DNA of 64,000 bases from Allofournierella sp. (lineage in GTDB: Bacteria > Bacillota > Clostridia > Oscillospirales > Ruminococcaceae), in NCBI GenBank assembly GCA_020025635.1, contig JAHHRU010000002.1, forward strand, positions 62,001-126,000, written 5' to 3'. The translations under genes and the position numbers were made by a program. Shown piece by piece: positions 1-8,686 of this stretch (the stretch's first letter is position 1; each line of letters begins with the position of its first letter). The notes beneath the pieces are model-generated. The model did no database searches and had not been told where the DNA came from. It worked only from the letters and a program-made list of their open reading frames with translations.

Positions 1-923
1 GCCGCCATTTCGGGAAGCAGTGCAAAGGGCTCACGGAAGGCGTAATAGCCCCGGTCGGCTTCCACCACAACGCCTTCGGTGGTGGTTACCCCGAAATCGC
101 TCAGAAGCTCATAGAGATTGGGCAGAAAACCGTCCACAGTGGGGCCGGCCGCCACAAAAAGCTTGCCGCCTTCGGCCACATACTTGCGCAGCAGGTCCAC
201 CTCTTCCAGAGAATAATCGCTGGAAGGCGCATGGATCATCAGGCAGGCGGCATCTTCGGGCACACCGTCGGCGCTGAGCAGCGAGAAGGGCTTTGTTTCG
301 ATGTTCGATTTGCGTATCTGCTCGGCAAAGGGCTTCGGAAGCTCCGCTTCGCCGTGGCCCTCCAGCAGATAAAGCACCGGCTGCTCTTCGTTTACCACAT
401 AGTCAATGGCGGAGGTGATGGCGCCCTCACCGTCAAAGGAGGTGATGCCGCTGTACTGGGGGTCCATTCCGTTATCGTTCAGATAGATATCGGTGAGGGC
501 AATGAACCGGCTGCGGTCGCCGCATTCCACCACCAGGCTGTTGTTCTTTACCTCCTGATCGGTATACTTTTCGGCAAAGGTGGGGTAGGTGTCCGGGTTC
601 TTCTTGGTCACCGTCACCCGATCCGACAGGCTGCTGTATTTATCCAGCAGATTTTCCAGAATGGCATCTTCTTCCCCGTCCTGCACGATCCAGTAGATGG
701 AAACGTCCTTTTCCAGGGCGTTCAGCACCATTTTGGTGTTGCTGGTCACCGAATAAAGCTTGGAGGCGCTGATGTCATACTGGGTGATGTTCTTGGGCAG
801 GGCCTCGACCATAATGTTGAGCACAAGCAAAATTGCGGCCACCAGCGCAGTGACCGCCAGGGAGTAAAGTCCGCCGTGCAGGGCGGTTTTACTGCCGGGG
901 GCAGCGTTTTGTTTCTTTTTCAT
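1..923 (-). CDS. GldG-like ABC transporter auxiliary protein (3' part missing at left edge)
   Basis: About 307 N-terminal residues are visible; the gene runs off the left edge. Reading the minus strand gives MKKKQNAAPG, then one hydrophobic segment at about residues 17-37, then a soluble extracytoplasmic region with a stretch ending in LLEGHGEAELP. This layout matches the GldG/ABC_transp_aux family, proteins that work with GldA/GldF-type exporters. The ATG overlaps the permease stop by one base (TGATG), so the three genes form one translationally coupled operon. The substrate is unknown; a role in export or envelope integrity is inference from the family. Confidence 0.8.
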   Translation of the reverse strand, partial: MKKKQNAAPGSKTALHGGLYSLAVTALVAAILLVLNIMVEALPKNITQYDISASKLYSVTSNTKMVLNALEKDVSIYWIVQDGEEDAILENLLDKYSSLSDRVTVTKKNPDTYPTFAEKYTDQEVKNNSLVVECGDRSRFIALTDIYLNDNGMDPQYSGITSFDGEGAITSAIDYVVNEEQPVLYLLEGHGEAELPKPFAEQIRKSNIETKPFSLLSADGVPEDAACLMIHAPSSDYSLEEVDLLRKYVAEGGKLFVAAGPTVDGFLPNLYELLSDFGVTTTEGVVVEADRGYYAFREPFALLPEMA

Positions 924-1786
924 CAGTTATACCTCTTTTTCTCCAGCGACTGGACCGACAAAAACAGGAACAGGGCGATCACAGTGAGGAAATAGACCAC
1001 TGCGGTGCCGTCGAACACGCCGTTCACAAAGGTATCCAGCCGGGCAAACAGCGAGAGCTTTTCCATGAAGCGGGGCAAAAGGCCCTCGAACCATTCGGAC
1101 TTTATGAAATAAGCGATCAGCGCTGCCATCATGAGCGAAAACGACATCCACCAGGCCATGTTTTCGTTCCGGGTCATTTTGCGCACCAGGAAATACAGGC
1201 CGATGAGAAGCAGACAGATGGCGGCAAGGGAGCCCATTCCGGAGGAAGGCACCTGTTTTGAAAGCGAAACGCTGAAATAGTTCAGGGCGATCAGCGCAAT
1301 GGAAAGACCCGCTGCCAGGCCCTGATTGTCGGTGAGAGAGGAAATGAACATGCCCAAAGCCAAAAGCGCCGCTCCCAAAAGGAAGAACGCGGCAAGGGAG
1401 CCATAGGCGGTGAGCAGCGAAACGTCGCCGAACCGGGCAAAAATCAGCGGATACACCGCAATCACACACAGCGGCAGCAAAAACACCAGCAGCAGCGCCA
1501 GATATTTTCCCATCACCACTTCGCCGGTGGTAATGGGCAGCGAGTAGAGCAGCTGGTCGGTTTTCAGCTTCTTTTCCTCAGCGATGACCCGCATGGTGAG
1601 GATGGGCACGATCACAATGAAGATGGCGCTGCCGAAGCTCAGAACAAACTCGAAGTTGCTCACGGCCGCCTGAATGTTATAAAGCATTGCGCCAATGCCG
1701 GTGACCGCCAGCAGAAAGGCACCGAACACATAGGCGGTAAGCGAATGAAAATAATTTCGCATTTCATGTTTGAAAACAGCAATCAT
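923..1786 (-). CDS. ABC-2 type permease (GldF-like)
   Basis: 287 residues with about six hydrophobic segments and a short N-terminal cytoplasmic stretch (MIAVFKHEMRNYF) typical of ABC-2 permeases of the GldF/NosY type. The motif VIAEEKKLKTDQLLYSLPI after the second segment is the usual cytoplasmic coupling loop of this family. It overlaps the upstream ATPase by 4 bases (ATGA) and the downstream GldG-like gene by one base. Known family members form the membrane channel of an exporter; the cargo is not shown by the sequence. Confidence 0.88.
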   Translation of the reverse strand: MIAVFKHEMRNYFHSLTAYVFGAFLLAVTGIGAMLYNIQAAVSNFEFVLSFGSAIFIVIVPILTMRVIAEEKKLKTDQLLYSLPITTGEVVMGKYLALLLVFLLPLCVIAVYPLIFARFGDVSLLTAYGSLAAFFLLGAALLALGMFISSLTDNQGLAAGLSIALIALNYFSVSLSKQVPSSGMGSLAAICLLLIGLYFLVRKMTRNENMAWWMSFSLMMAALIAYFIKSEWFEGLLPRFMEKLSLFARLDTFVNGVFDGTAVVYFLTVIALFLFLSVQSLEKKRYN

Positions 1787-2790
1787 TCTTTTTCCTCCTC
1801 CTGCGGCTGGCCCTCTTGTTCCAGTTCCGGCAAGGCCTGGGCTTCATCCGCTTCTTTTGCATCCTCGGTGAGCTCCAGGAAGATATCCTCAAGGTTTGCC
1901 TTGCTGCGGCTCATTTCCAAAAGGGCGATGCCCTCATTTGCAAAGCCAAAGAAGAGCCTGCGGCACACCGCATCCGCATCCGGGTCCTCCAGCGGGATCT
2001 TTCCGCTGACTCGGCCGGGCTGCCCCTGTGTGAGCTCCACGCTGTTCAGCCCGGCAGCTTTCAGGACGGCCTGCGCCTTTTCTTTGGTGGTTTCGGCTTC
2101 AAAGCTCACATCTGCCGGTTCCAGCAGCCGGCGCTCCAGCTGCTCAGGGGTATCAAAGGCGATCAGCTCGCCCTTTGCAATGATCAAAATCTTTTCGCAG
2201 ATGGCCTGCACCTCCGAAAGGATGTGGGAGCTTAAAATAACGGTATGCTCTTTGCCCAGCTCCCGGATCAGCTCCCGGATGTCCAGGATCTGAATGGGGT
2301 CAAGGCCCACGGTGGGCTCATCCAGGATGATCACCTGGGGGTTGCCCAAAATTGCCTGGGCAATGCCAACCCGCTGCTTGTAGCCCTTGGAAAGCTCCTG
2401 GATGCGGCGGCAGCGCACATCCTCAATGTGGGTCTCACGGATGACCCGGTCGATCTGCTTTGTGAGCTCTTTGCCGGAAAGGCCCTTTGCCTCGCCCACA
2501 AAGCGCAGATATTCTTCCGGCGTTTCGCTCATATAAAGGGGCGGCTGCTCGGGCAGGTAGCCGATGCGCTTTTTGGCCTCTCGGGCATTTTCAAAAATAT
2601 CCAGCCCGTCAATTTTGATCTGCCCCTCGGTGGCCGAAAGACAGCCGGTCATCATGTTCATGGTGGTGGATTTGCCCGCGCCGTTTGGGCCGAGGAAGCC
2701 ATAGATGTGCCCCTCTTCAATTTCAAAGGAGAGGTCCTTCACGGCGGTGAAATCCCCGTAACGCTTGGTAAGATGTTCAACAGTTATCAT
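1783..2790 (-). CDS. ABC transporter ATPase (GldA-like)
   Basis: 335 residues. Walker A GPNGAGKST at residues 34-42, signature LSKGYKQR near 133, Walker B VIILDEPT near 155. About 100 residues follow the nucleotide-binding domain, as usual for the CcmA/GldA group, ending in a very acidic tail (EEEKE). It is the first gene of the ATPase-permease-auxiliary operon. It energises the permease encoded just downstream. The ATG is preceded by a purine-rich ribosome site (AGGAGGG). Confidence 0.9.
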   Translation of the reverse strand: MITVEHLTKRYGDFTAVKDLSFEIEEGHIYGFLGPNGAGKSTTMNMMTGCLSATEGQIKIDGLDIFENAREAKKRIGYLPEQPPLYMSETPEEYLRFVGEAKGLSGKELTKQIDRVIRETHIEDVRCRRIQELSKGYKQRVGIAQAILGNPQVIILDEPTVGLDPIQILDIRELIRELGKEHTVILSSHILSEVQAICEKILIIAKGELIAFDTPEQLERRLLEPADVSFEAETTKEKAQAVLKAAGLNSVELTQGQPGRVSGKIPLEDPDADAVCRRLFFGFANEGIALLEMSRSKANLEDIFLELTEDAKEADEAQALPELEQEGQPQEEEKE

Positions 2791-2884
2791 AAAAACCCTC
2801 CTGCCTTTTCTAGGTCCTTTCCGATTCTAGCCGCCGAAGCTGAAACGAGGCTGAAAAAGAAGCGGCAGGATATGGAAATCCTGT

Positions 2885-2930
2885 GAAAAAACAAATGCCG
2901 GCTTCCCGCTGTTTGGGAAACCGGCACGAA
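2885..2930 (-). terminator. Intrinsic terminator of the two-component operon
   Basis: Stem 2896-2907 pairs with 2915-2926 (12 bp, 7-base loop). Read on the minus strand it is followed by TTTGTTTTTT, and it lies just after the histidine kinase stop. Confidence 0.85.
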
Positions 2931-2945
2931 TTTTGGAATAAGCTG

Positions 2946-4151
2946 TCACAAACACAAAAGCTCCGCAAAACAGGTGTTGTATCCGCCGGCGCTTTCAAAC
3001 CAGATCCTGCCCCCATGGTGCTCCACGATGCTTTTTGCAATGGCAAGGCCCAGCCCGAAGCTTTCGCCGCTGCGGGAGCCGTCGGTTCGGTAAAAGCGGG
3101 AGAACAGCTGCTCACACTGCTCCGGTGAAAGCGGGTCGCCCTCATTGGACACCGAAAGAACGCACCTGCCACGCTTTTTCTTTTTTAAACGCAGCCGGAT
3201 GCTGCCGCCGGCCGTTGTGTATTTGCGGGCATTGTCCAAAAGGATGCCCACCAGCTGGCGCAGCTGCTCTTCGTCTGCATTTGCCCAGATATCGGCTTCG
3301 ATCCGGGTGTGGAACGACAGGCCCTTTTCAAAAAAGCAGGGCTCAAACGGCAGGATCTCATCCTCCAAAAGGCCGCTCAGATCCAGCTTTTCCCGGTGGT
3401 GCTCCGGCTGGGCGGCATCCAGGCCGGCCAGCTGCAAAAGCTGCCCGGTCATGGATCTCATCCGCTGGGCCATGGCCACAATGCCCTTTTCACACTGGGC
3501 CCGGGTCTCACTGCTGCACTGAGGGTCCTGCAAGATCTGGGCATTTGTCACAATCACCGTGAGCGGGGTTTTCAGTTCATGGGAAGCATCCGCAATGAAC
3601 CGGCGCTGCTGTTTCATTGCTTCATCCACCGGCCGCACCGCCCAGCGGGACAGGCGGATGCTGATGAAAAGGAAAATCAGGAAGCCCGCCGCCCCCAAAA
3701 TGAGACAGTTGTTCATCAGGTTTTCCAGCACCTCCAGGTTCCCGGAAACATCGGCAAAAACAAGCCGCTGGCCGCCGGGAAAATCGCTGAAGCAATAACG
3801 CAGGCCGTATTCCTTCAAATTCCCCGTCCGCTTTTTGCCGGCCTTCACCCGTTCCACCAGCTCCTCATAGGTGAGCCCCTCGGGCAGGTCAAAGTTATGG
3901 CTCTGGATCATATCCCAGCCGCCGGCCGGGTCGGGCTTAAAAACCAGATAGGCAGGCTGGCCTGCCTTTTCGGCAATTTGGGCAAGCCCCCGGGAATAGG
4001 AAAGAGCCGTGATGTTTTGCATCATCCGGGTGCTGCGGGCCTCCAGCTGCATTTGGGTCAGCCCGTAAACAAGGCCCAGGATGGCCCCCAGCATAATGGT
4101 CACGATGCCCATATTGACGGCAATGAATTTGACCCGAAGCCTGTTAATCAT
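2946..4151 (-). CDS. Sensor histidine kinase, OmpR-partner type
   Basis: 401 residues from the ATG that gives MINRLRVKF; longer in-frame starts lie deep inside the regulator gene and have no function. Two membrane segments (about residues 10-30 and 160-180) flank an extracytoplasmic sensor domain of about 130 residues. The H-box DASHELKTPL, an N-box region and the G2 box GLGLAIAKS are intact, so it should be active. The start overlaps the response regulator stop by 8 bases. It may control the adjacent gld-like exporter, which lies downstream on the same strand, but a terminator separates them. Confidence 0.92.
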   Translation of the reverse strand: MINRLRVKFIAVNMGIVTIMLGAILGLVYGLTQMQLEARSTRMMQNITALSYSRGLAQIAEKAGQPAYLVFKPDPAGGWDMIQSHNFDLPEGLTYEELVERVKAGKKRTGNLKEYGLRYCFSDFPGGQRLVFADVSGNLEVLENLMNNCLILGAAGFLIFLFISIRLSRWAVRPVDEAMKQQRRFIADASHELKTPLTVIVTNAQILQDPQCSSETRAQCEKGIVAMAQRMRSMTGQLLQLAGLDAAQPEHHREKLDLSGLLEDEILPFEPCFFEKGLSFHTRIEADIWANADEEQLRQLVGILLDNARKYTTAGGSIRLRLKKKKRGRCVLSVSNEGDPLSPEQCEQLFSRFYRTDGSRSGESFGLGLAIAKSIVEHHGGRIWFESAGGYNTCFAELLCL

Positions 4152-4818
4152 GCCGGACCTCCAAATGATAGCCCAAACGGCGGACCGCCACGATGGACAC
4201 ATCCGACCCGATGCGGCTCAGCTTTTTGCGGAGAAAACCGATATAGACCTCCACATTGTTCCCAACGGCTGTGGAATCATATCCCCAGACCTTTTCCAAA
4301 ATCCGCTCTTTGGAAAGGTTGCTGCTGCCGGATTTGAAAAGAAAGCGCAGGATCTCAAATTCGGTAGCCGAAAGCTGCACCCGTTTTGCCCCGCAGCAAA
4401 GCATGGCCGTTGCCAGGTCCAACGTGGTGTTCCCCAGCGACAGCTGGTTCACTTCGCCCCCCTGCCTGCGCACCAGGGCATTTGCGCAGGCGATCAGCTC
4501 CCGGGTGTCAAAGGGCTTCGGCAGATAGTAATCCGCCCCGGCGTCCAGCCCGGCCACCCGGTCTTCCACGCCGGAGCGGGCCGTGAGCATCAGGATCGGG
4601 GTGCCCAGGTGCTTCCTGCGCAAAGTGCGGGCCACCTCAAAGCCGTCCATTTTGGGCATCATCACATCCAGAATGATGAGATCATAAATATCCAGCTCTG
4701 CATATTCAAGGCCCATTTCTCCGTCATAGGCCGTTTCGGTTTCAAAGCCGTTTTGCTGCAAAACAAGCGCAATGGAAGAAGCCAGCAGTTTTTCATCCTC
4801 CACGATCAGCACTTTCAC
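4144..4818 (-). CDS. OmpR/PhoB-family response regulator
   Basis: 224 residues. Receiver domain with the acidic pair E7/D8, phosphoacceptor Asp51 in ILDVMMPKMDG, and Lys in LPKPF; C-terminal winged-helix domain with the usual VWGYDS and VRRLGYHLE signatures. It is the first gene of a regulator-kinase pair and is translationally coupled to the kinase. A TATAAT-like -10 lies on the minus strand at 4851-4856, without a clear -35. Confidence 0.93.
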   Translation of the reverse strand: MKVLIVEDEKLLASSIALVLQQNGFETETAYDGEMGLEYAELDIYDLIILDVMMPKMDGFEVARTLRRKHLGTPILMLTARSGVEDRVAGLDAGADYYLPKPFDTRELIACANALVRRQGGEVNQLSLGNTTLDLATAMLCCGAKRVQLSATEFEILRFLFKSGSSNLSKERILEKVWGYDSTAVGNNVEVYIGFLRKKLSRIGSDVSIVAVRRLGYHLEVRHD

Positions 4819-5093
4819 GCAAAAAGCCCCCCTTTTTGTTTCTGTGTTCCATTATAGGGCCGAATTGTGAAAAAGGGCTGAAAAATCCGGCCCCATTTGT
4901 GTATATTTGGAAAAACTTAAAGCTGTGCGGCCTTGCCCGCAGCTTTCTTTTTCCGGCAAAACTGTATTTCATATGCGCACACTTTTTTATCGTCTCATTT
5001 GTACGCTTCTCGCTCTTTTTCATTGTTTTTTCAACCATTTCCGCCTTTTTCTTGCACATCTTTCCGATTTTATAGTTTTCATTACACGAACAC

Positions 5094-5122
5094 TTGACCT
5101 TGAGCGGAAGAAAGTGTATCAT
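5094..5122 (+). promoter_or_regulatory. Sigma-A promoter for the riboswitch-symporter transcript
   Basis: TTGACC (5094-5099), 17-base spacer, TATCAT (5117-5122). It lies about 25 bases before the first stem of the riboswitch leader. Confidence 0.7.
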
Positions 5123-5148
5123 CAAGAAGAACTGAATACCATCTGCAG

Positions 5149-5273
5149 ATGCCGCTTGGATTGAAAAAAACTGGCGGCAGAAGATACTCTGGAGAATCCT
5201 GCTTTTCAAAACAGGTGCCGAAGGTGCAAGGTGTGCAAAACACCGAATCTCTCAGGCCAAAGGACAGAGACGG
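5149..5273 (+). promoter_or_regulatory. Glycine riboswitch (single aptamer with possible 5' ghost aptamer)
   Basis: The conserved glycine aptamer core is present: GTGCCGAAGGTGCAA at about 5215-5229 and CTCTCAGGCCAAAGGACAGAG at about 5249-5269. P1 is formed by 5187-5191 (CTCTG) with 5265-5269 (CAGAG). A separate hairpin just upstream (TGCCGC at about 5150 with GCGGCA at about 5174) may be the remnant ghost aptamer of a singlet class. Only one full aptamer is seen. The gene controlled is an alanine/glycine symporter, a known target of this class. A terminator follows. Confidence 0.92.
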
Positions 5274-5310
5274 ACAGAAAAGCTTTCTTTTGTGTCTGCC
5301 CCAAGCTCCA

Positions 5311-5342
5311 GAGTTGCTGATTTCAGCAGCTCTTTTCTTTTT
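5311..5342 (+). terminator. Riboswitch-controlled terminator
   Basis: Stem 5311-5319 with 5324-5332, 4-base loop, followed by TTTTCTTTTT. The 5' arm overlaps 5306-5314, which is perfectly complementary to 5186-5194 in the aptamer 5' strand, giving a competing antiterminator. Confidence 0.85.
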
Positions 5343-5360
5343 ATTTGGAGGTTAAAAACG

Positions 5361-6761
5361 ATGCAAGATTTCCTGTACAGCCTGATCACCAAGCTCAACG
5401 GCTATCTGTCTGACTACATCCTGGTATTTCTTTTGCTGGGTGTGGGCCTTTTTTACAGCTTCCGCACCCGTTTCGTGCAGCTGCGCTGCTTTGGTGAGGG
5501 CATGAAAAAGACCTTCGGCACCCTGAGCCTTCACGGCGGGCACCATCACAGCGGCATGAGCTCCTTTCAGGCCCTGGCCACTGCCATTGCCGCCCAGGTG
5601 GGCACCGGCAACATCGTGGGTGCTTCGGGCGCTATTCTGACCGGCGGCCCCGGCGCCATTTTCTGGATGTGGCTGATCGCCTTTTTCGGCATGGCCACCA
5701 TCTATGCCGAAGCCTCCCTTGCTTTGCAGACCCGTGTGGTGGACCAAGCGGGCAATATCCACGGCGGCCCGGTCTATTACATCACCAAAGCCTTCAAGGG
5801 CAAAACGGGCCAGTTCCTGGCAGGCCTTTTTGCGGTAGCCATTGTTCTGGCTCTGGGCTTCATGGGCTGCATGGTGCAGTCCAACTCCATCAGCAGCAAC
5901 ATGGAGGCCGCCTTCGGTGTGCCTTCCTGGATCGTGGGCATCGTGCTGGTGGCCATCTGCGCCGTTATTTTCCTGGGCGGCGTTCAGCGGCTGGCTTCCG
6001 TCACCGAAAAGATCGTTCCTGTTATGGCCGCTTTGTTCCTGCTGGTGGGCGCCGGCATCCTGATCGCCCGTTTCCGCTATATCCCCCAGACCTTCGGCAT
6101 GATTTTCCGCTATGCCTTCCAGCCCCAGGCCATCATCGGCGGCGGCTTCGGCGCTGCTTTGAAGATCGCTGTGAGCCAGGGCGCCAAGCGGGGCCTGTTT
6201 TCCAACGAGGCCGGCATGGGCTCCACCCCGCATGCCCACGCACAGGCCAATGTTTCCACCCCGCATGAGCAGGGTGTGGTGGCCATGGTCGGCGTTTTCA
6301 TCGACACCTTTGTGGTGCTGACCCTGAATGCGCTCATCATCATCTCCACCCTCTACACCTCCGACGGTGTTCTGGCTTCCGGCATCATTCCCGAAAACAT
6401 CAACAAAACCAATCTGGCGCAGACCGCTTTCAGCTCGGTGCTGGGCGGCAGACTGGGCAGCATGTTTGTGGCTGTCTGCCTTTTGTTCTTTGCTTTTTCC
6501 ACCATCCTGAGCTGGAATATGTTCGCAAAGATCAATATTCAGTGGCTCTTTAAAAAAGCCGGCAAAACCGCTGTGACCGTTTTCACCGTTCTGGCCCTGG
6601 CCTTTATTTTCCTTGGCACGCTCGCTTCCAACGATCTTGTGTGGGAACTGGCCGACTTTTTCAACAATCTGATGGTCATTCCCAATGCGCTGGCCCTGTT
6701 TGTTCTGTCCTCTCTGGTGGTCCATCATTCCAAAGACCCCTTAAAGAGCCTGAAAAAATAA
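5361..6761 (+). CDS. Alanine/glycine:cation symporter (AGCS family)
   Basis: 466 residues from the ATG at 5361, chosen because GGAGG lies just upstream and because longer starts run into the riboswitch terminator. About ten membrane segments; the AGCS signatures AAQVGTGNIVGA near the N-terminal third and NEAGMGSTPHAHA near the middle are clear. The protein imports small neutral amino acids with sodium or protons. The glycine riboswitch supports glycine (and alanine) as substrate. The following operon degrades serine, so the two may share amino-acid balance. Confidence 0.95.
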   Translation: MQDFLYSLITKLNGYLSDYILVFLLLGVGLFYSFRTRFVQLRCFGEGMKKTFGTLSLHGGHHHSGMSSFQALATAIAAQVGTGNIVGASGAILTGGPGAIFWMWLIAFFGMATIYAEASLALQTRVVDQAGNIHGGPVYYITKAFKGKTGQFLAGLFAVAIVLALGFMGCMVQSNSISSNMEAAFGVPSWIVGIVLVAICAVIFLGGVQRLASVTEKIVPVMAALFLLVGAGILIARFRYIPQTFGMIFRYAFQPQAIIGGGFGAALKIAVSQGAKRGLFSNEAGMGSTPHAHAQANVSTPHEQGVVAMVGVFIDTFVVLTLNALIIISTLYTSDGVLASGIIPENINKTNLAQTAFSSVLGGRLGSMFVAVCLLFFAFSTILSWNMFAKINIQWLFKKAGKTAVTVFTVLALAFIFLGTLASNDLVWELADFFNNLMVIPNALALFVLSSLVVHHSKDPLKSLKK

Positions 6762-6778
6762 ATATGGATTTCCTCGCC

Positions 6779-6822
6779 GAACGGAGCGTACTGCAGAAGA
6801 TACGCTCCGTTCGTTTTGTGTT
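6779..6822 (+). terminator. Terminator after the AGCS symporter
   Basis: Perfect 12-bp stem 6779-6790 with 6801-6812, followed by GTTTTGTGTTTT. Confidence 0.88.
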
Positions 6823-6868
6823 TTCCCCTTTCTCTGCCTGCCAAGCGCTTTTGTGCCTGCGGTATCAC

Positions 6869-6898
6869 TTGATTTGCCGGTGCCGGATTGGTTATAAT
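6869..6898 (+). promoter_or_regulatory. Promoter of the serine dehydratase operon
   Basis: TTGATT (6869-6874), 18-base spacer, TATAAT (6893-6898), about 70 bases before the sdaAB start. Confidence 0.65.
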
Positions 6899-6970
6899 AA
6901 AAGACGGTAAAAAGGGAGAAAGCGGGCGAAGTGCGCCCCGGCCCCTGCTTCCAGAAGGAGGAACTTCCCT

Positions 6971-7630
6971 GTGAACGTATTCGATATCCTGGGCCCGGTG
7001 ATGATCGGCCCATCCAGTTCTCACACGGCCGGTGCGGCGCGGCTGGGCCGGGTAGCACTGGCTCTTTTGGGTGAGCCCGCCCAAAAGGCCCGCATCCTGT
7101 TTCACGGCTCCTTTGCCAAGACCTACAAGGGCCACGGCACAGACAAGGCGGTCATTGCGGGCATCATGGGCATGACCACCGACGACAGCCGCATCCGCAA
7201 TGCGCCGGAAATTGCGGCACAGCACGGCCTTGAGGTGGTGATCGAAACCGGCGACATCGACGGGGCCCACCCCAACACCGCCCGCATCGCCCTTACCGGG
7301 GCAAGCGGCCGCACCGTGACCATGCAGGGCAGCAGCATCGGCGGCGGCAACATCCTGGTCACCCAGGTAAACGGGCTGGATGTTTCCCTCACCGGCCAGT
7401 ACGTTACCATGATCGTGCGCCACCGGGATACCGCCGGCGTGATCGCGGCGGTGACCGAGGTTCTTTCCAGTGCCGGGGTGAACATCTGCAACTTCCGGCT
7501 TTCCCGCCAGTACCGCGGGGGCGAGGCTGTGATGACCATTGAGCTGGAAGGCAGCTTTGGCCCGGATCTCAACGATCGCATCCAGGCACTGCCCAACATT
7601 TATTCCAGCACCATGCTGCTGCCGATCTGA
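6971..7630 (+). CDS. sdaAB: L-serine dehydratase, iron-sulfur-dependent, beta subunit
   Basis: 219 residues from a GTG start with a good ribosome site (AGAAGGAGGAA). The N-terminal MNVFDILGPVMIGPSSSHTAG is diagnostic of the serine dehydratase beta domain, and the last 75 residues form an ACT domain (MIVRHRDTAGVIAAVTE). With the alpha subunit it converts L-serine to pyruvate and ammonia in the cytoplasm. The alpha subunit gene begins 22 bases downstream. Confidence 0.95.
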   Translation: MNVFDILGPVMIGPSSSHTAGAARLGRVALALLGEPAQKARILFHGSFAKTYKGHGTDKAVIAGIMGMTTDDSRIRNAPEIAAQHGLEVVIETGDIDGAHPNTARIALTGASGRTVTMQGSSIGGGNILVTQVNGLDVSLTGQYVTMIVRHRDTAGVIAAVTEVLSSAGVNICNFRLSRQYRGGEAVMTIELEGSFGPDLNDRIQALPNIYSSTMLLPI

Positions 7631-7652
7631 CCCGGGAAAAGAGGATGATCTT

Positions 7653-8585
7653 ATGAACACTGATTTTGACTATACTTCCCTTGCCGCCATTGCAGACGCT
7701 GCCCAAAAGGCCGGTGAGCCCATTTCTGCCCTGGTCCTGCGCCAGCAGTCCCGGCAGCTGGAACGGGACGAACGCTCTCTTTACGACCAGATGGCTCAAA
7801 ACTACACAGTGATGGCCGAGTGCATCGGGCCGGGCTGTGACCCGGATCTGCGCAGTGCCAGCGGGCTCACCGGCGGTTCCGCCGCCAAGATGCGGGCCGT
7901 TTCGGAAAGTGGCAGGAGCCTGACCGGCTCGCTGCTTTCGGGTGCACTTTACCGGGCGCTGGCTGTTTCGGAGCTGAATGCGGCCATGGGCCGCATCGTG
8001 GCCGCCCCCACTGCCGGCAGCTGCGGCATCCTTCCCGCCGCGGTCCTCACCATGCAGGCCGAAAAAGGCCTTTCGGAAGAAGCCTGTGTGCGCTCGCTTT
8101 TCACCGCTTCGGCTGTGGGCATGGTGATTGCGGGCAACGCCTGTCTTGCCGGGGCACAGGGCGGCTGCCAGGCCGAGTGCGGTTCCGCCGCTGCCATGGC
8201 CGCCGCCGCCATTGTGGAGCTGGCCGGCGGCACCCCGAAAATGGCCGAGCATGCGGTGGCCATTGCACTGAAAAACATTCTGGGGCTTATCTGCGACCCG
8301 GTGGCCGGCCTTGTGGAGATCCCCTGCATCAAGCGGAATGCCTCCGGCGTGGCCGGTGCGTTTGTGGCTGCCGAGCTTGCCCTTGCCGGCATCGAAAGCG
8401 CCATTCCCGCCGACGAAGTGATCCTTGCCATGAAAAAGGTGGGTGACACCATGCCCGCCGCCCTGCGTGAAACCGCAGAAGGCGGCCTTGCCACCACGCC
8501 CACCGGCCGCCGCCTTCACGATCAGGTTTTCGGGCCGGGCTCTGCCGCCTCCGGCTGCAGCGGCTGCGGCGGCTGCAAAGCCTGA
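7653..8585 (+). CDS. sdaAA: L-serine dehydratase, iron-sulfur-dependent, alpha subunit
   Basis: 310 residues from the ATG giving MNTDFDYTSL; the longer frame upstream overlaps sdaAB. Catalytic alpha domain with PTAGSCGILPA, GNACLAGAQGGCQAE and ICDPVAGLVEIPC, whose cysteines carry the [4Fe-4S] cluster that binds serine. A Cys/Gly-rich tail (CSGCGGC) ends the protein, as in many clostridial versions. Oxygen-labile enzyme of this class fits a strict anaerobe. Confidence 0.95.
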   Translation: MNTDFDYTSLAAIADAAQKAGEPISALVLRQQSRQLERDERSLYDQMAQNYTVMAECIGPGCDPDLRSASGLTGGSAAKMRAVSESGRSLTGSLLSGALYRALAVSELNAAMGRIVAAPTAGSCGILPAAVLTMQAEKGLSEEACVRSLFTASAVGMVIAGNACLAGAQGGCQAECGSAAAMAAAAIVELAGGTPKMAEHAVAIALKNILGLICDPVAGLVEIPCIKRNASGVAGAFVAAELALAGIESAIPADEVILAMKKVGDTMPAALRETAEGGLATTPTGRRLHDQVFGPGSAASGCSGCGGCKA

Positions 8586-8603
8586 ACAGTCCCGATCAAA
8601 AGC

Positions 8604-8645
8604 CAAAGCCCTCAGCGCTTTTTGCGCTGAGGGCTTTTTTATTTT
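8604..8645 (+). terminator. Terminator of sdaAB-sdaAA
   Basis: Hairpin with about 12 paired bases around 8606-8618 and 8624-8636, followed by a run of T. Confidence 0.88.
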
Positions 8646-8686
8646 AGGGCCGCTTTGGGTTCGGCTGCAATGCTTATAAAACACAG

